Shown one piece after another: positions 57,597 to 64,000 of a stretch of DNA of 64,000 nucleotides. Positions within the stretch are counted from its first letter, which is position 1. Every line of letters starts with the position of its first letter. The DNA is from Amphibalanus amphitrite (Eukaryota; Arthropoda; Thecostraca; Balanomorpha; Balanidae). The position numbers were made by a program, and so were the translations under genes. The notes under the pieces were generated by a model. The model had not been told where the DNA came from and did not search any database. It worked only from the letters and a program-made list of their open reading frames with translations. The DNA is taken from positions 2,155,001 through 2,219,000 of the forward strand of contig NW_024881501.1 of NCBI RefSeq assembly GCF_019059575.1. Direction: 5' to 3'.

Positions 57597-60182
57597 AATG
57601 TACTTGATGTACTTGATGTACTTGATGTTCAGGTAAAGAGGACTAATAAGCCCTGTTGGTCCTGCTCTTGACTTTATAAGTGAACCCAACTGGTCCACTC
57701 TCGTGCCATAACTTTACTGGCTACTAGTTGAGTACAGTGAGCTGTTTGTTTGAATTTCGTCAAACCTATTCTTAAATTGGTTTACATTTTGAGAGTCTAC
57801 CAAGGATTGTGACAGGGCATTCCAACTGTTGACCGTCCTGCTTGAGAAAAAGTGCTGTCTGGTTGCTAGTCTTGCCCTTGGTTTCTTCACTTTATGACTA
57901 TGGCCGCGGGTTCGTGTATCTGTAGTCATCTGGAAGAAGTGTTCGACTCTCACCCGTTCCATTCCTTTCATAATTTTGAACACCTGTATCATATCCCCCC
58001 GGTACCGCCGATGACTCAATGACGGAATGTTTAGCGCACGCAGTCTTTCTTCATACGACAGATGTTTCACCTCAGTAACCAGGCGGGTTGCCCTTCTTTG
58101 CACTTTCTCTATTTTTGCTTTGTCGGTTTCATATATAGGGCCCCAGATCACATTTCCGTATTCTAGGAGCGGCCGCACCAATGTTTTATATAGTGGCAAA
58201 ATCATTGTTTTATTTCTGGCTGAAAATGCCTTTTTTATCAACCCCAGAACTTGATTGGCCTTCTTCGCCACTTTTGCAGTGTGAGAGTGAAATTTCAATT
58301 CTTTGTCCATTATAACACCCAGATCCTTTTCTTCTTCCGTAACAGCCATGGCTGATTGTCCTAGCGTATAAGGTTGCAACTCCTTTTGCTTACCAAGATG
58401 CATGATTTTACATTTTTTCTCATTGAAATGAAGTTGCCACTTCTCGGACCATTCTTTGACCTTGTTTAAGTCAGCCTGCATTGCATCATGATCGGTCTCA
58501 GAGTTAACACGTCGGTATATCTTTGTGTCATCTGCGTAGATCTTCACATTTGAATCTAGTTCTTCTGGTAAGTCATTTATAAACAACACAAAAAGTACCG
58601 GACCCAGTACCGAGCCTTGGGGAATCCCACTTAAGATAGTACACCAAGATGATTTCTTATCATTCACCACAACTCGTTGCCTTCTATCAGTCAAAAAATT
58701 CTCAATCCACTTCAGTAAATCTCCCTTGATGCCATAAGCTTTGAGTTTGTTGAGCAGTCTCTTATGAGGGACACAATCAAATGCTTTACGAAAATCCATG
58801 TAGGCTACGTCGACTGCTCCTCCTTCATCCAACAATAGTGTCCATTCTTCCAAAGTTTCCATAAGCTGTGTTGTACATGACCTCCCTGGGACAAAGCCAT
58901 GTTGGTTGTCACAAAACAAATTATTAATCATCATGTGGTCTATGATATTACTTTTCACGAATCCCTCTAGGATCTTGCAGGGGACCGATGTCAGACTAAT
59001 CGGTCGATAATTACTTGGAGCACTTTTGTCTCCACCTTTATGAATGGCTGTAACATGTCCAATTTTCCAGGCCTTTGGCACTCTACCCGATGCTAGCGAC
59101 TTGTTATAGATAATGGTAAGGGGTACAGCGATTTCATCAGCAGTTTCTTTTAAGAACCTTGGGTGAAGTCCGTCAGGTCCCGAGGACTTTGTTATATCAA
59201 GTTGCTGAAGTTTTATTTTTACTTGTTCCTGAGTCACAGTGAAAGAGCATAGCTCGTCTTGGGTTCTTGTTTCCAGTTCTGGAACAAAAGTGCAGTCTTC
59301 TGCTATAAACACAGTACCAAAATAGTTATTGAGTACTTCTGCCTTGTCCTCATCTTCTACTGCTCTTTTGCCATCTGGGGTGAGTATATCTCCAATGGGT
59401 ATTCTCGCCTTTACCCTCGACTTCACGTATTTCCAGAAAGTTTTCACATCACTCTTTATATTCTTGGCTATACCCTCTTCAAAGCGCCTGCGTAGTTTCC
59501 TGGTTTCCTTTCTTAATTTGTTACTGATTCTAGAATATCTAGCACCATCAATGTCATTATTACTTGCCTTCCACTTCAGCCACAAACGAAACTTTTGAGA
59601 CCTGAGCCTTAGTACTTCATTATTCATGTACAGTTGATTGGGCTTTTCTTTTGTCCTCTGCCTTGGAATGGTGTCTTGGATGATAGCAGTCATCGTGTTG
59701 TTGAAGAAGTCACAAGCATGATCTGCTGACATTTCTTCCATTTGCTCTTCCCAAGCAATATTCATGATTTTTTCCCTAGCCATGTCATAACGTCCTTTGT
59801 GGAAATTGAGTCTGCATTCTTTGGTTCTCTTTGTAAACAAGTGATTCACTTTAAACTTGATGCAACAATGATCACTTTTCCCCAAACCAGGACAATAATC
59901 CAAGCAGCTTACTGTGTCCTCCTCTGTTGTTATTATCAGATCTAATATGCTTGGGTCATTTCCGACTCTATATCGTGTTGGTTCCTTCACATGTTGTATC
60001 ATGAAATTGTCTTCCATGCAATCAAGAAGCTCTTGTGAAAGACTTGTAGCACCAGGTAAAACTGCAGATGCTTCCCAATCTATTTTTCCGATATTTATAT
60101 CGCCCATGATCACAACCTGACTGAACGTCGTTGCTGATGCAGCCTCCTTCAGCAACTCAAACAATGCCTGTTTGAAAGCCAA
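57597..60182 (-). mobile_element. 5'-truncated CR1-like LINE
   Basis: A minus-strand non-LTR retrotransposon that begins mid-endonuclease at 60182 and ends, after about 80 bp of 3' UTR, in tandem ACATCAAGT units (57597-57631). Short tandem 3' repeats instead of poly(A) are typical of CR1/L2-type LINEs. It is inserted in a family 4 MITE. Confidence 0.85.
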
Positions 60183-60185
60183 AAG
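57714..60185 (-). CDS. LINE endonuclease (partial) and reverse transcriptase
   Basis: Open frame of about 822 codons without an internal stop. It opens just after a TAA in flanking DNA; the first residues have no ATG, so this is a 5'-truncated ORF2, not a complete gene. The apurinic-type endonuclease is represented by its second half: MGDIN at 26-30, SILDLIITTEE near 82-92, and the catalytic SDH at 103-105. The reverse transcriptase has NYRPISLTS near 390-400, MDFRKAFD at 462-469 with a catalytic Asp, GIPQGSVLGP at 519-528 and YADD at 549-552. A thumb-like region and a C-terminal HKVKKPRARLATRQHFFSSR motif follow, as in CR1/Rex/jockey-group proteins. It copies element RNA at the target in the nucleus. 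ORF1 and the endonuclease N-terminus are missing, so this copy cannot be autonomous. The intact frame suggests recent insertion. Confidence 0.9.
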   Translation of the reverse strand, partial: LLAFKQALFELLKEAASATTFSQVVIMGDINIGKIDWEASAVLPGATSLSQELLDCMEDNFMIQHVKEPTRYRVGNDPSILDLIITTEEDTVSCLDYCPGLGKSDHCCIKFKVNHLFTKRTKECRLNFHKGRYDMAREKIMNIAWEEQMEEMSADHACDFFNNTMTAIIQDTIPRQRTKEKPNQLYMNNEVLRLRSQKFRLWLKWKASNNDIDGARYSRISNKLRKETRKLRRRFEEGIAKNIKSDVKTFWKYVKSRVKARIPIGDILTPDGKRAVEDEDKAEVLNNYFGTVFIAEDCTFVPELETRTQDELCSFTVTQEQVKIKLQQLDITKSSGPDGLHPRFLKETADEIAVPLTIIYNKSLASGRVPKAWKIGHVTAIHKGGDKSAPSNYRPISLTSVPCKILEGFVKSNIIDHMMINNLFCDNQHGFVPGRSCTTQLMETLEEWTLLLDEGGAVDVAYMDFRKAFDCVPHKRLLNKLKAYGIKGDLLKWIENFLTDRRQRVVVNDKKSSWCTILSGIPQGSVLGPVLFVLFINDLPEELDSNVKIYADDTKIYRRVNSETDHDAMQADLNKVKEWSEKWQLHFNEKKCKIMHLGKQKELQPYTLGQSAMAVTEEEKDLGVIMDKELKFHSHTAKVAKKANQVLGLIKKAFSARNKTMILPLYKTLVRPLLEYGNVIWGPIYETDKAKIEKVQRRATRLVTEVKHLSYEERLRALNIPSLSHRRYRGDMIQVFKIMKGMERVRVEHFFQMTTDTRTRGHSHKVKKPRARLATRQHFFSSRTVNSWNALSQSLVDSQNVNQFKNRFDEIQTNSSLYSTSSQ

Positions 60186-60350
60186 TTATTGTAGTATAAC
60201 TTCTTCGTAAAGGGGCTATTCTTAGTTTTTGTTCTGTGGAGGCTAAACCTTTGACCTGAGGTCAAATCTGAGAATACATTTCAGAAAGACTGGTAAAAGG
60301 GCTATCGAATGCGTTTTTCGCAGCGCTGTAGCTCTAAATAGAGGCCTGAA

Positions 60351-60897
60351 TTACCTGGGGCCTGGCACCAAGAATGGATAAGCTTGTGGGACGGTTAAGG
60401 GCGACATCACCGCCAGCATTTTCGCTAATGCACTCCAATATCCATGTTTTTCTTTATTCTTTAACATGATCTTTTGTGTTCAGTGGGATGTTTAATAAAA
60501 CGGCAGTACTAGAAAGATGTAAACAAAAAATGCAAAGTTCACTTCCATCAATGTTAATGGACATAGAAAAGTGTTAAATACCTACTTCTGAAAGACACTG
60601 CACTGCGGCATTTTTGTGACATGTCAGAGGAAGGCCTTCCAATAAGTATGTAGATCCTAGAGCCGCTGCTGTTCAATAGCGGTTCACCATTCTTACAGGA
60701 TGTGCGCAATGGATTTTCAGGAAAAGTTGGAAAAATGGCATGCGCCTAGCGCTAGACGTTTTTGAGATATTTACGGAAAAATTGAAGGGAGGGGCGCAAT
60801 CCACCAGTCAGTAAAAGTGCTAAGAAGTGTGTCGGCCTAGCACCTACGCCGCAAGTAAGAGCTTTGAGCACTTCTGACTGGCTCGTGTCATCATCCG
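60351..60897. other. Non-coding with MITE-like debris
   Basis: No gene. About 60700-60800 (GACGTTTTTGAGATATTTACGG, GAGGGGCGCAATCC) resembles a decayed MITE right end. Confidence 0.35.
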
Positions 60898-63121
60898 TTA
60901 ACCCACGCCCCGTTGGAATCTGCCGAGCAGCGCCCCTAAGATCTCGAGAACCACGCAACATAGCGACAAGCAGCAAACGGTGTTGGATAGCCCCAACAGG
61001 GAACTACCTTGCGACCCAATTTCATTGACCTAGGACAAACCGTGACGTCACAGATCAGGTCAAATGTCGAATTTTCACCGTTTACAGGCATTTCAAGAAA
61101 TGCGTTGTATAACCCGCGCCCCGCTGGGCTATTCAGCCATACGCGCCCTGCTGGGGGGGGCAGATTCTGCCCCCCCTGTCTAACTTCCGAACCGATGGTC
61201 GTAGAAAGACGGGGAAAACGGCAATCGAAAGCTCTCAACAAGGCGGATCTTAAGAGCCCAATTTTTTTTGCTTAAGTAGGTCAGAGGTCAGGTCAAGGTC
61301 AGGTCAAGGGTACAAAATGCAAGTTTCTACAGTATCGGCCTTGCACCGTAGTTGCCGAAGAATGGACTGAGACTGATTGCCCAAAACGTGTTCTTAGACT
61401 ACCAAGACAATATTCGTTGCACACAATGTCATTCAAAGGTCAAGGTCAAGGTCAGGTCAGGTCAGGTCAGGTCACCAAAAACAAAATATAGAAAAGGGCA
61501 TGTGCGACACATGTTTTATGGGTCATTTTACTCATGGAATTCAATAGGCACACTCAATAAGTGATATGGACCACCTCTGGATGAATTTCAGGTCGAGGTC
61601 AGGTCAAGGTCAGGTCAAGTGAGGTCAAATTTTGAAGTTGGTTGTTCAGGCCTAAAAAGGTGTCTATCCGATGCAGTTTTTCACGGCAAATCGAATGGTG
61701 CTATTTTTGTTTCCGTACGAGGTCTAGAACTTCCAAAAAAAATCATTTTTCAAAAAAATTGTGTGTCGTGACGTCATAAAATTTTGAATAACTCCCACAT
61801 TTTTGAAACGATTCTTCTAAAAATTGGTATGTAGGTGCACATAGACCACTTCTTTGACATATATTCCGGTTTTTTCGATAAACTCAAAATTTTGGATTTT
61901 ATAAATATTTTCCCAAAAAAGTCAGTTTTTCGGAAAAATTTTGGCCAAAATCCAAAATTTTCAAAAAACCGAGATAGCCATTTGATAGACAAAGTAGAAT
62001 CACGTATAACTTTTTTGTTACGTCTTGATTCCTTTAAAAATGAAGATATTAGCGGCGTTTGAAATTTTGCCGTTTTTGAGGCGAAAATGGCGAACATGAC
62101 GTCACTAAAACGTCAATTTCTCAAAAATTTTCCGACGGATTTCGCTCAAATTTTCAGGGAACGTGTCAAATTGATGTATGATAAGGTACTGAAAGTTTGA
62201 CGTCGCTGGCGTAACGCGTTTAGAAGTTATTGGCGAAAAACGGGAGGGGGGGCAGATTCTGCCCCCCCCCCCAGCGGGGCGCGGGATAATCGAGTAAAAT
62301 GCATTTCATTGAAAATCATCAATGGGGAATTGTTCGTCAAACACATATTTTGCTAGTTGAGGTCACTGATACCAGGTCAGGTCACGGAGGTCAGGTCACT
62401 TAGGGTCACAATATGAAAATATCATGTGATGCATGCTTTATGGTCCATTTTATATGTCAAATGCGATTAGGTGGGACAGGCAGCCTTTGGGGCCAGGTCA
62501 TAATATGTTCTGGTGAAGGGCAGGTCAAGGTCAGGTCAAATTAGGCCAAGTTTCTAGAATTGCTAAAAAAATTAAGTTAAAAAATCTGACGTCATCAATT
62601 TTGAAGTTTTTTTTTGCAATAACTAGGCCAAAAAAGGAGGTATCGATCTAAAATTTGGTATGTAGATAGAAGAGCGCAGGGACTATCACATATATACTCA
62701 AGTTTTTTTTCGAAATTCCAAAAACTTTTGGGATTTTTTGCGTTTTTCTAAAAAAAAACTTTTTTATTTTTGGGGCGTCAAAATCCCAAACTTTTGAAAA
62801 TCGGAGATAGCAGTTTTGTAGCGCCATCTTTTTTCTACATGACCATATAGAGAACTCTGAAATTGCTTGGTTACTGTAGCTTTTGTGAGCGTTTCAAGAT
62901 TTTTTTTTTTTGCCATTTCTGTTCTAACATGACCTTAGTTTGACCTCAATAACTCTTGACCAAAGGTGACCTAAGACTTGAAATTTTGTGTAAAGGTGTC
63001 TAATTGACGCCCGGAAAGGTACTAAAAATTTGGCGACCCTGCGCGCCGCCCTTTCCTCGCTATTCAGGAAAAACACAGAGGGCAATATTGCCCCCCCCTC
63101 CTCAAGCGGGGCGAGGGTTAA
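60898..63121. mobile_element. piggyBac-like MITE hosting a nested MITE
   Basis: Left TTAA at 60898-60901 with CCCACGCCCCGTTGG. Right TTAA at 63118-63121 preceded by AAGCGGGGCGAGGG and a GCAATATTGC palindrome between G- and C-runs. The element at 61109-62289 interrupts it. Subtracting the insert leaves about 1,047 bp, the usual size for this group. The left part shares ATCTCGAGAACCACGCAACA-type sequence with family 3. Its left hairpin appears lost. Confidence 0.68.
61109..62289. mobile_element. piggyBac-like MITE with ATAA target duplication
   Basis: Perfect 16-bp terminal repeats CCCGCGCCCCGCTGGG start at 61113 and end at 62285, flanked by ATAA on both sides (61109-61112 and 62286-62289) instead of TTAA. 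The left is the long end (CTGCTGGGG 27 nt after CCGCTGGG). Both ends have GCAGATTCTGC between G- and C-runs. The interior has an AGGTCA array near 61437-61478. Non-coding. The truncated copy at 29832-30483 is a close relative. Confidence 0.88.
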
Positions 63122-63714
63122 AAATTGAAACTAATTTGTTTCATTTTTGCAACTCTAGGCCATAAGTCGAAACTCGGATCTTTTCGTAGACGTGTAGGTA
63201 TATTGTATAAGGATATCAGTAAGTGAATACGGAGTTACGGACTATTATTCCCTTAATAGCCTAGGCACGTTCAGCTTATTTAAAAGAACCGCAGGTTCGA
63301 TGACAACGGGAGAGATGCTAGGTTAATTTGGCCACCGGCCGCCGGCTGAGCCCCTCCAGTTGGGCCTGCCGAGCCCTGCAGTGGCGGACGGGCCATCGCA
63401 CGGTCACTCGGTATAGGGATATGCTCCATGGTACAGAGATCGATCACCGGTTGTCTGGGCTGGGTGACCGCCAGCCCGTGACAGTGAGTTATGATCAAGG
63501 CTGATGATGGGCTGGTCCCGTGGATGAAGAGGGCAGATCTAAATACGGACCGCCTCGGGGAGGTGGTGTGGAGGCTGGCCGGTCACTGGCCGGGCTCCGG
63601 GATCGAGTTCGGACGCTGCTCACTCACACCTGACACCACTCGGCTCACACTCTCGGAAATCCCCCCGGCGCGCCGGGCTGCGGCCGCCTCCCCGTCTGAT
63701 GGATGGGCCGGCGG
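63122..63714. other. Unannotated non-coding
   Basis: No gene recognised. GC-rich toward the right. Confidence 0.3.
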
Positions 63715-64000
63715 CCGCCGGTTCAGCCGGCTCCCACGGCGGGTCCGTCCTCAGCGCTCGGCCCGACAGCGAGCACGTCTAAGCCATCAGTCCACGGCGG
63801 GTCCGTCCTCAGCGCTCGGCCCGACAGCGGGCCCGTCTCAGCCATCAGTCCACGGCGGGCCGTCCTCAGTCCGACAGCCGACCCGTCCTCAGTCCTCAGT
63901 CCACGGCGGTCCGTCCTCAGTCCTCGGTCCACGGCGGGCATGTGTCAGTCTCAGTCCACGGCGGGCCGTCCTCAGCCCTCAGTCCACGGCGGGCCGTCCT
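63715..64000. repeat. CCACGGCGGG satellite reaching window edge
   Basis: Two units of about 58 bp (CCACGGCGGGTCCGTCCTCA, GCGCTCGGCCCGACAGCG), then shorter 27-30 bp units CCACGGCGGGCCGTCCTCAG. The array continues past the end of the window. Confidence 0.9.

Larger units (their letters stand above)
57240..60350. mobile_element. Family 4-like MITE split by a LINE
   Basis: The left piece (57240-57596) starts with decayed CCCGCACCCTGCTGGGG, a C-run, then reverse-complement family 4 interior up to GAGAGGAACACTTTGCTGGC. The right piece (60183-60350) resumes with AAAAGTTATTGTAGTAT...GGGCTATCGAATGCG, which continues the same family 4 sequence (compare 23940-24140, inverted). The LINE at 57597-60182 lies exactly between. 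The right end of the MITE is missing. Confidence 0.7.

Overview
The window looks like a non-coding-rich stretch of an animal nuclear genome. There are no operons or bacterial signals. One gene is clear: a SMYD-type MYND/SET protein on the minus strand at 1290-2861, preceded by a good splice acceptor. Its domain order resembles the SMYD/SmydA proteins of arthropods. Together with the high GC of the gene and many simple satellites this suggests an arthropod, possibly a crustacean; that placement is a low-confidence inference. Degraded coding remnants are a Ser-rich AT-hook-like nuclear-protein relic (8602-9680), three non-LTR retrotransposon pieces (9690-10610, 26332-26750 and the long 57597-60182 element) and a Ty3/Gypsy integrase C-terminus (19010-19930).

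The dominant feature is a set of about 18 full, partial or nested copies of roughly 0.7-1.2 kb non-autonomous DNA transposons. They occupy about a fifth of the window. They are flanked by TTAA (once ATAA), begin CCC and end GGG, and fall into several families by terminal sequence. All intact copies share one design. One end has the terminal inverted repeat running straight into a G-run/palindrome/C-run hairpin. The other end repeats the inner part of the terminal repeat a second time 26-28 nt further in, and only then has the hairpin. This matches in kind the asymmetric ends known for piggyBac transposons, so I call them piggyBac-like MITEs. Their interiors are full of AGGTCA nuclear-receptor half-sites, including TCAAGGTCA sites.

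Layout: 0.2-0.8 kb satellite; 1.3-2.9 kb SMYD gene with a possible upstream exon near 5.6 kb; 3.6-7.6 kb MITE pieces and a 20-bp minisatellite; 8.6-10.6 kb pseudogenes; 11.2-14.8 kb two hAT-like elements with perfect 8-bp target duplications, the larger holding a minisatellite; 15.8-16.7 kb MITE; 17.7-20.5 kb duplicated blocks around a Gypsy relic; 21-21.8 kb satellite; 23.4-24.9 kb nested MITEs; 25.8-26.8 kb minisatellite split by a LINE fragment; 27.1-28.9 kb large 27-bp satellite; 30.9 kb perfect 66-bp palindrome; 31.4-32.4 kb 69-bp and 51-bp satellites; 33.1-36.3 kb nested MITEs; 37.7-38.6 kb TA-flanked element; 40.2-43.1 kb repeats and two MITEs sharing one TTAA; 43.5-44.1 kb minisatellites; 45-46.9 kb MITEs; 49.8 kb long CT tract; 55.9-63.1 kb MITEs, a LINE inserted into a MITE, and a MITE inside a MITE; satellite at the right edge.

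Most long open frames here come from satellites whose period is a multiple of three and are not genes.
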